This document shows, piece after piece, positions 7,689-16,739 of a DNA stretch of 64,000 nucleotides (its first letter is position 1; each line of letters starts with the position of its first letter). The translations under genes were made by a program, and so were the position numbers. The DNA comes from Gammaproteobacteria bacterium (GTDB lineage Bacteria > Pseudomonadota > Gammaproteobacteria > Eutrophobiales > Eutrophobiaceae). The DNA is taken from the NCBI GenBank assembly GCA_028279365.1, contig JANQNX010000016.1:1-64000 (forward strand), given 5' to 3'. The notes under the pieces were generated by a model. The model was not told the origin of the DNA. It did no database searches and worked only from the letters and a program-made list of their open reading frames with translations.

Positions 7689-8222
7689 TTATTGATTCGC
7701 TTCAGAAAAAGCTAATAGATCGGCAACGCGTTCTCTTGCATCCATGGCTTCCATAGCAAACATCTGTCCTTCCAGGTTTTTAATATATGGCAATGATTTC
7801 TCATAACCATTATCCCATGATGCGCAGTACCAACCATAGGCATCGGCCAAACTGGACTCAGATGACCTGCCACTCTCAATCAGCCTGCCCAGATTAAATT
7901 GTGCGACAGGCAAACCGGACAATGCGGCTTTTTTAAATAAACTTAACGCTTTCTGGTAATCATGCATTGTGCCAAGACCCAGCTCATAATGAATTGCCAG
8001 CAAGTTTTGCGCAACCGGGTCGTTATTTTTGGAGAGTTTGATTTTTAGTAATTCGAACGATGACTCAAAATCCGCATTTTCATAAGCGGTGAAATAATCC
8101 GTGTGTTTTGCACAGCCAGACACCAAAAACAGGAAGGATAAAACAAAAGCGTGATATGGGAACGATAATGAACGCCTGCCGAAAACATCAATGCAAACGT
8201 GTTTTACATACTGATAGCGCAT
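7689..8222 (-). CDS. SEL1-repeat lipoprotein
   Basis: A 177-residue protein with a basic N-terminus, a hydrophobic stretch and a lipobox (LVSGC, Cys about 37), so probably an anchored lipoprotein. It contains two or three SEL1/TPR-like helical repeats (AQNLLAIHYELGLGTMHDYQKALSLFKKAA, written here as one run of helices, and AQFNLGRLIESG). It is convergent with the metallohydrolase. Its promoter faces the esterase gene across a 100-bp region that contains a GGAAAAATTCC motif. Such repeats mediate protein-protein contacts; partners are unknown. Confidence 0.75.
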   Translation of the reverse strand: MRYQYVKHVCIDVFGRRSLSFPYHAFVLSFLFLVSGCAKHTDYFTAYENADFESSFELLKIKLSKNNDPVAQNLLAIHYELGLGTMHDYQKALSLFKKAALSGLPVAQFNLGRLIESGRSSESSLADAYGWYCASWDNGYEKSLPYIKNLEGQMFAMEAMDARERVADLLAFSEANQ

Positions 8223-8242
8223 GCTTATCAGTATAGGAAAAT

Positions 8243-8274
8243 AAGTAGGTAATTAACAGGAAAAATTCCTACTT
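8243..8274. promoter_or_regulatory. GGAAAAATTCC motif inside a larger inverted repeat
   Basis: AAGTAGG (8243-8249) and CCTACTT (8268-8274) are complementary and flank AGGAAAAATTCCT (8258-8270). The motif matches those at 957-969 and 994-1006. It lies in the divergent promoter region between the SEL1 lipoprotein and the esterase. Confidence 0.5.
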
Positions 8275-8322
8275 ACTTTTTTATCACATCAAATAAAATG
8301 AATAAAAAAAGGATTTAGAGTC

Positions 8323-9093
8323 GTGCCCCGTACCAACCTGATTTTCAGCTTAGTGCTTATTTTCTCGTTAGTTTATTCCCAACTATCTGTTGCTTTTGAG
8401 TATGAGTTAGACCTCAATTTAAGGAACAAATACCTTTCCGAATACTCGTATCGCGAGAAAGGCTACCCTTCCTTAAAATCATCCATCAATGTTAGCGGTA
8501 AAGAAAGAACCTATTACTCTTATTTCCCTAGTACATTAACTAAAAACAGTCCTGTCTTAATTGCTCTGCACGGCGCAGGGAGAACCGGTGCGTCGATGAT
8601 AGAAGCCTGGCAAAGACTGGCCGAGAGACATTCGTTAATTATTATTGCTCCCAATAGTATTAAAAAGAAATGGAATTTAAGACAAAGCCAGCATCGTTTT
8701 ATTCAAGCCATTATAAAAACAGAAGTAAAAGACCAAGGCTTAAATAGCAAGCGAACTTACCTGTTTGGCCACTCTAATGGTGCAAAACTGGCAATCTTAT
8801 TAAAAGTAAAAAACCCTGATTCGTATCATGCTGTAGTAGCGCATGCCGGAACACTTCCAGTAAAGGCCAGACAATCGTTAAGCAAAAATGAAGTCGAAAA
8901 GGCGGAAATCGCTTTATTTCTTGGCGACAGCGACCATATTTTTTCAATCGATTCAGCACATAAAACCATCAACTGGCTGGCTTCCGAAGGCATCAATTCT
9001 ATTTTGTATATTCTCAAAGATCATACGCATTGGTATTACTACGATGCAGAGATTATTAATGAGACCGCATGGAAATACTTGCAGCAGATCTAA
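8323..9093 (+). CDS. Exported alpha/beta-hydrolase, PHB-depolymerase/LpqC-like esterase
   Basis: A 256-residue protein starting at GTG 8323 with AAGGA about ten bases upstream. The signal peptide is residues 1-25. The hydrolase fold shows an oxyanion-loop motif ALHGAGRTG (about 90), the nucleophile elbow FGHSNGAK (Ser about 150), a likely acid in LGDSDHIF and a His in KDHTHWYY near the C-terminus. It matches the poly(3-hydroxybutyrate) depolymerase-like esterase family (feruloyl/acetyl-xylan esterase clan). The natural ester is unknown. The next gene starts four bases after its stop, so the two are co-transcribed. Confidence 0.8.
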   Translation: MPRTNLIFSLVLIFSLVYSQLSVAFEYELDLNLRNKYLSEYSYREKGYPSLKSSINVSGKERTYYSYFPSTLTKNSPVLIALHGAGRTGASMIEAWQRLAERHSLIIIAPNSIKKKWNLRQSQHRFIQAIIKTEVKDQGLNSKRTYLFGHSNGAKLAILLKVKNPDSYHAVVAHAGTLPVKARQSLSKNEVEKAEIALFLGDSDHIFSIDSAHKTINWLASEGINSILYILKDHTHWYYYDAEIINETAWKYLQQI

Positions 9094-9096
9094 AGT

Positions 9097-10290
9097 ATGT
9101 TCAAAAAAAGATTCACCAAACTATTCAATCTTGTTTCGATCATACTGATTCTACAATTTAACAACAGTTGCTCATCAATAGATAAAAATGATGCTGTTGT
9201 TGAACAACGGATCGAACAACGCATAGTACGTTTGAATGAATATATTACATCGATCGATTTTAGTCTGGAATTAATTGAAACTTCCCTTAAAGAGGGAGAG
9301 ATAAAAAATAAAGTTAAAGACTTAAAAAAAATAGAAGCTTATGGCCATATCACGGCGATGATGGCGTATGAGAAATATAATGAAGCAGTGCAGATACCAA
9401 AACAAGAACTCGAAGCCATGCTTACTGGAGGGGATGTATCCAAACTTTCCTCTGTCGTTAAAACAAAAGAAGAAAATCAAACTATCCTCACGACCAGATT
9501 GCAAGAAAGAAAAGAATTGATGCAATCAGAAATAGAAACCTTGCAAGAGATTCGTCAGATTGGTTTGGCTGAATATGTTGCCAGAGACATGGTATCTATT
9601 CCTGCTGGAAGTTTTACCATGGGTTCTGAATTTCATGAGACAGGAATGCCTGTTCACAAGGTAACGATTAAACAGTTTTATCTTTCCAAATACGAAATAA
9701 CTGAGATGCTTTGGTATTTAGTGATGGGAAATCCACGTAGTGTTGTACATGAAGACTATCATGATTTTGCCCTTTACTATTGCAGCGACTGTCCAATCGA
9801 CGTCATCAGTTGGCAACATGCCAAGTTATTTATTGAAGCTATTAATCAAATGACTAACTCTGATTATCGATTACCAACAGAAGCAGAATGGGAATATGCC
9901 TGTCGAAGTGGAGGGAAAGAACAGGAGTACTGTGGCGGTGATGATCTGGAAACATTAGGCTGGTTTAGCAAAAACTATGGTAACAAAGATAAAACAGATC
10001 CTATGTTAGAAAGATTCCATGCTTTCCCGGTTGGCTTAAAACAGCCTAACTCACTAGGTTTATATGACATGAGTGGAAATGTAGCCGAGTGGGTTGAGGA
10101 TTGCTGGCACGCAAATTATCAAGATGCTCCAACAGACGGAAATGCGTGGGCAAAGGAAAATTGTCAGGAAAGAGTTTTTCGCGGTGGAGCTTATATATTT
10201 CCTGACTCTTACAATAGTTCTTCTTATAGAGAATATGGAGCGAAGCCGAATTCAACAATATTCGGATTTCGCTTGGCAAAACATAAGTAA
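9097..10290 (+). CDS. FGE/SUMF1-fold lipoprotein with coiled-coil stalk, catalytic Cys missing
   Basis: A 397-residue protein. The N-terminus has a hydrophobic segment followed by NSCSS, probably a lipobox. Residues about 35-160 are highly charged and predicted helical (coiled-coil stalk). Residues 165-395 form a formylglycine-generating-enzyme-sulfatase domain: MVSIPAGSFTMGS, YRLPTEAEWEYACR, GLYDMSGNVAEWVED, VFRGGAYI and GFRLAKHK. True FGEs carry a redox Cys pair after the RGG motif. Here that stretch is FPDSYNSSSYREYG with no Cys, so the protein is more likely a binding or scaffold member of the family. It is co-transcribed with its neighbours. Confidence 0.8.
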   Translation: MFKKRFTKLFNLVSIILILQFNNSCSSIDKNDAVVEQRIEQRIVRLNEYITSIDFSLELIETSLKEGEIKNKVKDLKKIEAYGHITAMMAYEKYNEAVQIPKQELEAMLTGGDVSKLSSVVKTKEENQTILTTRLQERKELMQSEIETLQEIRQIGLAEYVARDMVSIPAGSFTMGSEFHETGMPVHKVTIKQFYLSKYEITEMLWYLVMGNPRSVVHEDYHDFALYYCSDCPIDVISWQHAKLFIEAINQMTNSDYRLPTEAEWEYACRSGGKEQEYCGGDDLETLGWFSKNYGNKDKTDPMLERFHAFPVGLKQPNSLGLYDMSGNVAEWVEDCWHANYQDAPTDGNAWAKENCQERVFRGGAYIFPDSYNSSSYREYGAKPNSTIFGFRLAKHK

Positions 10291-10294
10291 AGTC

Positions 10295-11014
10295 ATGCCC
10301 AACTTATTTAAGACATTACTTATATTATCAATACCACTAACACCATTAATTTCGACTGCCGGAGACATTGATATATATGGTGTGAGTATTCATTATGGCT
10401 ATGAAGGTGTTAGAACATTTGATTGGCCTCCAGAAGATTCTGATGCGATTTTTACAAATAAATATTTCCTTAAAGACAATGAATTGGCTCTCGATGCCGA
10501 AGTCGATATTTCTCAATACCTGAACAACCAGGTTATCAGCACCTATAACAATAAAAAAAACAAATTTTTTCTCTTATTCTTTAACATGATTGATAGTGAA
10601 GGTTGTGACAAGGACTATTTAATACAACGAGTTAGAATAAAAAAAGTGTCTTACGATTTTTATGGAAAACAGTCATCTACATCATGGCAACACCTTGTAG
10701 AAGTATTTAAAATTCAAAACGGTAATATAAAAAAAGCCGATCGACATATAAAAAAATATAGTTTGAATAAAGAATATATAAGGGAGGTATTTACCGACGT
10801 TGAAGTGGGTTGCGGGAAAATTCCGGGCATTGTAGAAGGTAAACATTGGCTATATGGAAGGAATAGTCTCTACAAATTGATACAAGATTATTCAGCCGAG
10901 CCAGGACTATATGATGATGTTTATTTTGATTTTTCTTCGGGTTATACATTTGATTTTAGCTTTGCAGCTGACGGTAGTAGTTCAATAGAACTACCTTATT
11001 TTATTCAAGAATAA
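10295..11014 (+). CDS. Exported protein of unknown function
   Basis: The chosen start is ATG 10295, five bases after the upstream stop; the frame extends further 5' only inside the FGE-like gene. The product is 239 residues with a signal peptide (1-22, ending STAGD). The mature protein is rich in aromatic and charged residues, with two Cys (EGCDKDYL, VGCGKIPG) that could form a disulfide, and a C-terminal acidic beta-rich stretch. No known domain was recognised. Local composition is more AT-rich than in the quinoprotein block. It is the last gene of the esterase/FGE-fold unit. Confidence 0.65.
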   Translation: MPNLFKTLLILSIPLTPLISTAGDIDIYGVSIHYGYEGVRTFDWPPEDSDAIFTNKYFLKDNELALDAEVDISQYLNNQVISTYNNKKNKFFLLFFNMIDSEGCDKDYLIQRVRIKKVSYDFYGKQSSTSWQHLVEVFKIQNGNIKKADRHIKKYSLNKEYIREVFTDVEVGCGKIPGIVEGKHWLYGRNSLYKLIQDYSAEPGLYDDVYFDFSSGYTFDFSFAADGSSSIELPYFIQE

Positions 11015-11340
11015 TAAGCTGGAATGGTCAAATCAACAAAGGCAGAAAAATGCCAAAGAACGATTCAATTTCCACTACGAGGCTAACCAAGCTTAAAGAC
11101 GTAGGCTGAAAACTCATCATTCATAGCAAGTTAGTAAAAACCTCAGCCTGAGCTTATGTATTGGTTAACCCTGAGCTTATTACAACGGCTCGATCATCAT
11201 TACTTACCCTGATTAATCCTCTGTCTTTGATAGCACGTCTTTTTACCTGAAAACCGGTACAAATCTGCCTGAAAGAGTGATTCAATTTCTCCGGATATAA
11301 TGTTATGTTATAACATTACGTCAATTTCGGTGTATTCAAC
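11015..11340. promoter_or_regulatory. Intergenic region containing the promoter of the zinc-limitation operon
   Basis: About 325 bases with no gene. The only recognised element is the Zur-type box at 11299-11317 immediately before the CobW-family start. The first 250 bases hold scattered short repeats but no clear terminator or RNA gene. Confidence 0.5.
11299..11317. promoter_or_regulatory. Zur box
   Basis: AATGTTAT-GTT-ATAACATT has perfect 8-bp inverted arms and closely matches the gammaproteobacterial Zur operator (core GTTATANTATAAC). It sits 24 bases upstream of the COG0523 GTPase start, so zinc-bound Zur would block transcription. The neighbouring genes are of types known to be zinc-regulated. 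Confidence 0.85.
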
Positions 11341-12537
11341 ATGATTCAGGAAAAACTACCCGTCACCGTTCTGTCCGGATTCCTCGGCGCAGGCAAAACA
11401 ACAGTGCTAAATCATATACTTAATAACAGGGAAGGAAGAAAAGTCGCTGTTATTGTGAATGATATGAGCGAAATTAATATTGATGCATCTATGGTTGAAA
11501 ACGAGGTGGCATTAAACCGCGCTGAAGAAAAGCTGGTCGAAATGAGCAATGGCTGTATCTGCTGCACACTGCGCGAGGACTTATTGATAGAAATCCGAAA
11601 TCTGGCAGAAGAAAATCGGTTTGATTACCTCGTGATTGAAAGTACCGGTATCTCAGAACCTTTGCCCGTCGCCGAAACGTTTACCTTTGCCGATGAAAAC
11701 GAAAGCAGCCTGGCTGACGTGGCAAAACTCGACACGATGGTGACAGTCGTTGATGCGGTTAATTTTCACAAAGACTTCAATGAAGCCATGGATTTAATGG
11801 AAAAAGGCCAGGTACTTGACGAAGAAGACACCCGAAATGTTGCAGACTTATTGACCGATCAGGTTGAATTTTGCGACGTAATTTTAATCAGTAAAACGGA
11901 TTTGATTAATAAAGAGCAACTGATTGAATTAAAAAATTTATTACATAGCCTCAATCCGGATGCCAATATCATTCCTATTGAAAATGGCAATGTGGCTTTA
12001 GATAAAGTCATCAATACTAACAGTTTTGATTTTATGAAAGCGCAACAGGCACCGGGATGGTTGAAAGAGATGCGAGGCGAACATGTTCCTGAAACTGAGG
12101 AATACGGCATACAGAGTTTTGTCTATACCGCACGCAAACCCTTCTACCCTAAAAAGTTCTATGACTTTCTACATCAGGAACGTAAACAAGGAAAACTGAT
12201 TCGCTCGAAAGGCTACTTTTGGTTAGCGACACGACCTGAGTTTGCAGGCCAGTGGAACCAGGCTGGCGGGATAGCGCGTTACAGCCCGGCAGGTTATTTC
12301 TGGAAAGCTGTACCGGAAGATAACTGGCCTGAAGATGAAGAATATTTGTCCTTCATTAAAGAAAAATGGATAGAACCCTTTGGCGATATGCGACAAGAGT
12401 TGGTCTTCATTGGCCAGGCATTGAATAAAGAACTGATTTGCCAACAACTGGATGATTGCCTGCTTACTGACGATGACTTATTAAAAGGTAAGGCATTCTG
12501 GAAAACATTGGAGGATCCATTCGAACCATGGGAGTAG
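11341..12537 (+). CDS. CobW/COG0523-family GTPase, zinc-limitation metallochaperone
   Basis: A 398-residue cytoplasmic G3E GTPase. Walker A is GFLGAGKTT (about 14-22), the metal-binding CxCC motif is NGCICCTL (about 70), a switch region with [13 protein letters not shown] follows, and the base-recognition motif is SKTD. The C-terminal CobW_C domain starts after residue 250. Together with the Zur box 24 bases upstream this points to the ZigA/ZagA class, proposed to deliver zinc to client proteins under starvation rather than to act in cobalamin synthesis. It overlaps the DUF1826 gene by ten bases, so the two are co-translated. Confidence 0.88.
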   Translation: MIQEKLPVTVLSGFLGAGKTTVLNHILNNREGRKVAVIVNDMSEINIDASMVENEVALNRAEEKLVEMSNGCICCTLREDLLIEIRNLAEENRFDYLVIESTGISEPLPVAETFTFADENESSLADVAKLDTMVTVVDAVNFHKDFNEAMDLMEKGQVLDEEDTRNVADLLTDQVEFCDVILISKTDLINKEQLIELKNLLHSLNPDANIIPIENGNVALDKVINTNSFDFMKAQQAPGWLKEMRGEHVPETEEYGIQSFVYTARKPFYPKKFYDFLHQERKQGKLIRSKGYFWLATRPEFAGQWNQAGGIARYSPAGYFWKAVPEDNWPEDEEYLSFIKEKWIEPFGDMRQELVFIGQALNKELICQQLDDCLLTDDDLLKGKAFWKTLEDPFEPWE

Positions 12538-13193
12538 TCAGTCTAAGCATTCACGCATCAGTTAATACCGACCATTATATGTTTGACACAGATATCGATG
12601 TGTTAACTCGGATTTATGATAAGCAAGTGAATCTTGCCGTATATGAACGAGACATTTCGCACGAAATCAACCAGTTCGTCAGGTATATGCTTGAATATGA
12701 AACTGACTTCGCGTTCGTAAAAATCATTCAACCAGACCAGGTAAAACAGGAATTATCCAAAACCTTACCCAAACACTTCTGCCGGGAATCGTTTCTCGAG
12801 GATTTGGCGACTATTTGTGACATGTATGCCGTTTTATTTGACCTGGAAAAAATCGGGTTCAGACTGTCTGTGCTAACTAGTGCGATGTGCCCGCGGTTTC
12901 ACGTGGATCAAATCCCTTGTCGTTTATTAAGCACCTATGGTGATACGGGCACAGAATGGTTAACTGAACAAAATATTGACCGAAACAAATTGGGCAGAGG
13001 CAATAATGGTTTGCCGGATAATGAATCTGGTATTTATTTTGATGAAGAACAGATATGCAGCCTGAATCCGTATGACGTGGCATTATTTAAAGGTGAATCA
13101 TGGCCGGGTAATACCGACAAAGGTATTGTGCATCGTTCCCCAGCCATTACTGAAAGCAATCCCAGACTCTTGTTATCATTGGACTTTGTATAA
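12528..13193 (+). CDS. DUF1826 protein, zinc-regulon associated
   Basis: A 221-residue cytoplasmic protein matching the DUF1826 family by overall pattern: an N-terminal [17 protein letters not shown] segment, a central [19 protein letters not shown] block and [12 protein letters not shown] near the end. The HVD and VHRSP histidines resemble the facial-triad spacing of cupin-type or 2-oxoglutarate-type folds, but no function has been shown. It is sandwiched between the CobW-family GTPase and a ZrgA-like protein. Start ATG 12528 lies inside the preceding ORF, which implies coupling. Confidence 0.75.
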   Translation: MGVVSLSIHASVNTDHYMFDTDIDVLTRIYDKQVNLAVYERDISHEINQFVRYMLEYETDFAFVKIIQPDQVKQELSKTLPKHFCRESFLEDLATICDMYAVLFDLEKIGFRLSVLTSAMCPRFHVDQIPCRLLSTYGDTGTEWLTEQNIDRNKLGRGNNGLPDNESGIYFDEEQICSLNPYDVALFKGESWPGNTDKGIVHRSPAITESNPRLLLSLDFV

Positions 13194-13214
13194 ACCCTGC
13201 ACCGGGAGAGAACC

Positions 13215-13790
13215 TTGAAACATTTAAAAAAAAGCATCATTACAAGCGCGTTGCTGTTTTCGATCACTGCATTTGCCGATGATCATGCACATGAACATAG
13301 GGAACATTCTGCGCATGTTCACGGTAAAGCGAAGCTGAATATTCTTATCGATAGCTCAACCGTGGCCGTCGAACTCGAGTCCCCCGCATTAAACCTGCTG
13401 GGTTTTGAACATAAACCGAAGACGGATGAAGAAAAAGCCAGGATTACAGAGGTTAACAACATGTTGGCGTCTTACACGAGTATTTTTTCTATACCTAGTG
13501 CAACATGCCAACAAACAGAAGCGAGTATTGAAGCACCCTATGGGCACGACGACTCGCATGACGAACATCATGAACATGGACATGAAGACGATCACCATCA
13601 TGATGATGACGATCATGCAGAATACCATCTTACCTATACATTAAACTGTAAAGGCAATGTCGGAAAGATTGAAATGAAGGTGTTTGATAATTTTAGCGGT
13701 TTTGAGAATATCGACGCGCAGTGGCTTGGTAGTGACGGAGCGGGTGCTGATACACTTACTCAGTCAAATAAGCTGATTAAACTCAACTAG
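13215..13790 (+). CDS. ZrgA-like periplasmic His-rich zinc-uptake protein (DUF2796)
   Basis: A 191-residue exported protein starting at TTG 13215 with GGGAGAG eight bases upstream. The signal peptide ends near residue 20 (ITAFADD). A His pair block follows (HAHEHREHSAHVHG) with the DUF2796 signature AKLNILIDSSTVAVELESPA. A His/Asp-rich loop at about 110-135 (HDEHHEHGHEDDHHH) would bind zinc. It matches the ZrgA family of Vibrio, a periplasmic component of a zinc-uptake system that works with an ABC pair. The matching ATPase and permease lie across the divergent promoter at 14437-16389. Confidence 0.85.
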   Translation: MKHLKKSIITSALLFSITAFADDHAHEHREHSAHVHGKAKLNILIDSSTVAVELESPALNLLGFEHKPKTDEEKARITEVNNMLASYTSIFSIPSATCQQTEASIEAPYGHDDSHDEHHEHGHEDDHHHDDDDHAEYHLTYTLNCKGNVGKIEMKVFDNFSGFENIDAQWLGSDGAGADTLTQSNKLIKLN

Positions 13791-13802
13791 AACGCCACCA
13801 TT

Positions 13803-14357
13803 TTACTCTTCTTTGTACTCATATACTTCATCAGCAGTGAATGTGTAGGCTGACACGGCAGTATCGTTTTCGATCAGTTCGGTAAATATCGTGCCCTTTA
13901 CTTCAAACGGCATCCAGATTTCTTTAACATCCAATCCCTTTTTATATCGGACTAAAATAATCTGATTCGGCGGCGGCGGCGGCACATGAATACAGGCACC
14001 AAAATAGGGAACCAGAAAGAATTCTGTAATCGCATTATCCTCATTGACTTCCAATGGCACGACAAAGCCGGGAATACTAACCGTCTGGTTGTTTAATTCG
14101 GGACGAACATTGATTGAAGTCATGACACCTTGCACATCCGGATCGATGACCTGTTGCATCGCATTATTAATGTCATCACTGATATCGGCAGTCGGGTCAA
14201 GCGGCTGATGCGGGTTGGTTAATAATGACGATAGCTGCTTCATTATTTCCAGCTCGGCTTCCGGCATCAGTTGATCCCAATCCAGCGGCTTGTATTCTGC
14301 AGCCAGGAGATGAACATTAGCAACGATGATACAGACCAGGAAAGTAACTATTCGCAT
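13803..14357 (-). CDS. DUF3299 exported protein, zinc-uptake associated
   Basis: A 184-residue exported protein; the signal peptide is residues 1-20 (NVHLLAAEY). It shows the DUF3299 pattern: LDWDQLMPEAEL near the N-terminus, VSIPGFVVPLE, FFLVPYFGACIHVPPPPPNQ and a C-terminal YTFTADEVYEYKEE. The Cys-His in GACIHVPPPPPN may bind a ligand. Family members are often encoded with ZrgA-like proteins and LolD/FtsX-type ABC genes, as here. It is convergent with the ZrgA-like gene and divergent from the ABC ATPase, sharing a Zur-like box. Confidence 0.8.
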   Translation of the reverse strand: MRIVTFLVCIIVANVHLLAAEYKPLDWDQLMPEAELEIMKQLSSLLTNPHQPLDPTADISDDINNAMQQVIDPDVQGVMTSINVRPELNNQTVSIPGFVVPLEVNEDNAITEFFLVPYFGACIHVPPPPPNQIILVRYKKGLDVKEIWMPFEVKGTIFTELIENDTAVSAYTFTADEVYEYKEE

Positions 14358-14379
14358 AGGTAAAATTTAATACTTAATG

Positions 14380-14400
14380 ATGTATTATATTATAACGATT
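14380..14400. promoter_or_regulatory. Zur-like box in the divergent promoter
   Basis: The core ATTATATTATAAC (14384-14396) matches the Zur core GTTATANTATAAC at 12 of 13 positions. The flanks GATGT and GATT are degenerate. It lies about 25 bases from the DUF3299 start and 40 bases from the ABC ATPase start, so one site could repress both directions. Confidence 0.65.
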
Positions 14401-14436
14401 ATTGAAAGGATCGATAATAAAAATAAATGAAAAACT

Positions 14437-15117
14437 ATGACAACAGCGGTAGAAATTAATTCATTATCGTTTCAATGGAAGCATACCGATAATTGGTCCT
14501 TGTCAGTCAACGAGCTAAACATTGAAGTCGGAAATAAAGTCTTTCTCTATGGTCCATCAGGTTCCGGCAAGACTACCTTACTTGATCTGTTAACCGGCAT
14601 ACATACCCATAATAAAGGCTCAATCCAGATTCTGGGTAAAGAATTAAACACACTATCCGCAACACAACGCGATCAGTTTCGTGCCGATCATATCGGCTTT
14701 ATCTTTCAACAATTTAATCTATTACCCTATTTAAATGTGATCGACAATGTCCTGTTACCCTGTCACTTTTCAAAAATAAGATATCAAAATGCAAAACAAG
14801 ATAGCCCCTTACTGGAAACCGCAAGAGAACTATTATCTTCGTTAGGCATTGATACCGAGCTACATAATAAAACTGCGACACAAATTAGCGTTGGCCAACA
14901 ACAACGTGTCGCTATCGCTCGCTCCCTAATGGGCAACCCTGAAATCATCATCGCAGATGAACCGACATCGTCGCTGGATATGGATGCACGTAATGCGTTT
15001 ATCAAACTCTTACTGGATGAGGTTGAGAAGACGAATAGCACGATTATCTTTGTCAGTCATGACACCAGCTTGGCCAGCTTTTTTGACCGAAGCCTCTCTA
15101 TCAACGAGTTAGCCTGA
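14437..15117 (+). CDS. ABC transporter ATPase, LolD/MacB type (zinc-regulated)
   Basis: A 226-residue ATPase. Walker A is GPSGSGKTT (about 42-50), the Q-loop is IFQQFNLLPYLNV, the signature is the variant ISVGQQQRVAIARSL, Walker B is EIIIADEPTSSLD, and the switch His is in VSHDTS. It belongs to the MacB/LolD subgroup that pairs with FtsX-like permeases. The permease gene begins nine bases after its stop. With the Zur-like box and the ZrgA/DUF3299 neighbours it probably powers zinc acquisition or an envelope process needed under zinc limitation. Confidence 0.85.
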   Translation: MTTAVEINSLSFQWKHTDNWSLSVNELNIEVGNKVFLYGPSGSGKTTLLDLLTGIHTHNKGSIQILGKELNTLSATQRDQFRADHIGFIFQQFNLLPYLNVIDNVLLPCHFSKIRYQNAKQDSPLLETARELLSSLGIDTELHNKTATQISVGQQQRVAIARSLMGNPEIIIADEPTSSLDMDARNAFIKLLLDEVEKTNSTIIFVSHDTSLASFFDRSLSINELA

Positions 15118-15126
15118 CCGCCAAGC

Positions 15127-16389
15127 ATGAATATGTTTTATAAATTAATTTCAAAAAGCTTATGGAACCGGCGCACCAGTGTCATTCTGACACTGCTCTC
15201 GATTGCATTAAGTATCAGCCTGCTGGCTGGCGTTGAACACTTAAGACGTGAAGCCAAAGACAGCTTTACCAAAACCATATCCGGCACAGATTTGATCATC
15301 GGCGCGCGCTCAGGCCAGGTTAACTTATTGCTTTATTCCGTGTTTCGCATAGGCAATGCAACTAACAACATATCCTGGGAAAGTTATAAGGACATCGCGT
15401 CTGGCAAAAACATTAAGTGGACCATACCGATATCACTCGGCGACTCGCATAAAGGGTTCCGCGTTATGGGTACGACACAGGACTATTTTGAGCATTATCG
15501 ATACGGCAATAAAATGGCGCTATCGTTTAAACAAGGTAAACAATTTCAACATGTTTACGATGCGGTACTGGGGCATCAGGTCGCGAAAGAATTAGGTTAT
15601 GAAATCGGCCAAAAAATTGTGTTGTCGCATGGCCTGGGCAAGGTCAGTTTTAGCAAGCATGACGATAAACCGTTTGAAATCGTCGGCATACTTGAACCAA
15701 CAGGTACGCCCATCGACCGTACTATACATATCAGCCTCGCCGGTATTGAGGCCATTCATATTGATTGGCAACATGGCGCCAAAATTCCGGGGCTAAGCAT
15801 TTCTGCCGAAGATGCGTTGAAACAGGACTTAACGCCCAAAGCGATTACCGCCGTTTTTGTCGGATTGAAATCCAAGGTAGCGACCTTTAGCTTACAACGA
15901 AAAATCAATAACTACCGGCAAGAACCGCTTATCGCCATCATCCCCGGCATTGCATTGGTGCAGTTGTGGCAAATCCTGTCTGTCATCGAGAATTTATTAC
16001 TGGTGATCTCAGCGTTTGTCGTATTAACTGGGTTAACCGGCATGATCACGACCTTACTGGCAGGCCTGAATGAACGCCGCAGAGAGATGGCAATACTGCG
16101 CTCTGTCGGTGCAAAACCGTTCTACATCTTTTTATTATTAATGACAGAGTCGGTGTTATTAACCGTAATAGGTTGCTTACTCGGAATAGCGATTATGTTT
16201 TTCATATTAACCATATTAAAGCCGATATTGATCACTCAGTACGGTTTGTTTATCGGCATCAATCCGATCAATAGCTATATATTAATCATTATTGCCCTAG
16301 TGATTGCTCTATCAGCCATCCTGGGTCTCATTCCTTCCCTGATTGCATTCAGGCGCAGTTTGAAAGATGGGTTGAGTATTAGGAATTAG
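15127..16389 (+). CDS. FtsX-like ABC permease (zinc-regulated)
   Basis: A 420-residue membrane protein with the MacB/LolC/FtsX topology. One TM is near residues 18-38, followed by a large periplasmic domain (about 45-270, beginning AKDSFTKTISGTDLIIGARSG in two segments). Three further TMs form the C-terminal FtsX domain (about 285-415), with the conserved ERRREMAILRSVGA loop that contacts the ATPase. It completes the ABC pair with the upstream gene. Confidence 0.85.
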   Translation: MNMFYKLISKSLWNRRTSVILTLLSIALSISLLAGVEHLRREAKDSFTKTISGTDLIIGARSGQVNLLLYSVFRIGNATNNISWESYKDIASGKNIKWTIPISLGDSHKGFRVMGTTQDYFEHYRYGNKMALSFKQGKQFQHVYDAVLGHQVAKELGYEIGQKIVLSHGLGKVSFSKHDDKPFEIVGILEPTGTPIDRTIHISLAGIEAIHIDWQHGAKIPGLSISAEDALKQDLTPKAITAVFVGLKSKVATFSLQRKINNYRQEPLIAIIPGIALVQLWQILSVIENLLLVISAFVVLTGLTGMITTLLAGLNERRREMAILRSVGAKPFYIFLLLMTESVLLTVIGCLLGIAIMFFILTILKPILITQYGLFIGINPINSYILIIIALVIALSAILGLIPSLIAFRRSLKDGLSIRN

Positions 16390-16739
16390 TCGAAAAAAAA
16401 AACAAGATTCATCTACCTCACATATAAATTTATTCTTAGTAAAAGATTGCAATAACAATAAAAAAATTACATGGCTTTCCTTAATTAGACCAGAAAAAAA
16501 TTTCATATTCTTCTAAAGATCATCAAATTAGAGTACAAATTAACACACGAAATCTCCTCAAATATGATTACTGAAATAGCTTTTCATCGCTATTTGTTAT
16601 CTTTTACTATTTTTTGTGTTATTTACTATTAAGCTGAACTAAAAATAATGGTCAGCAAATAAATTTTAAATATAGAGTTGGGAATAGTTAATTTTTTTAA
16701 TCTAAACAAGAAATCGACTGGCAAATAAGGAGATAGGCT
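16390..16739. other. AT-rich intergenic region
   Basis: 350 bases with no gene. A weak hairpin with a short T-rich tail (AAATAGC, 8-base loop, GCTATTT, 16574-16595) could terminate the ABC operon. AAGGAGA ahead of TTG 16740 is a good ribosome site for the next gene. No promoter motif is clear. Confidence 0.4.
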
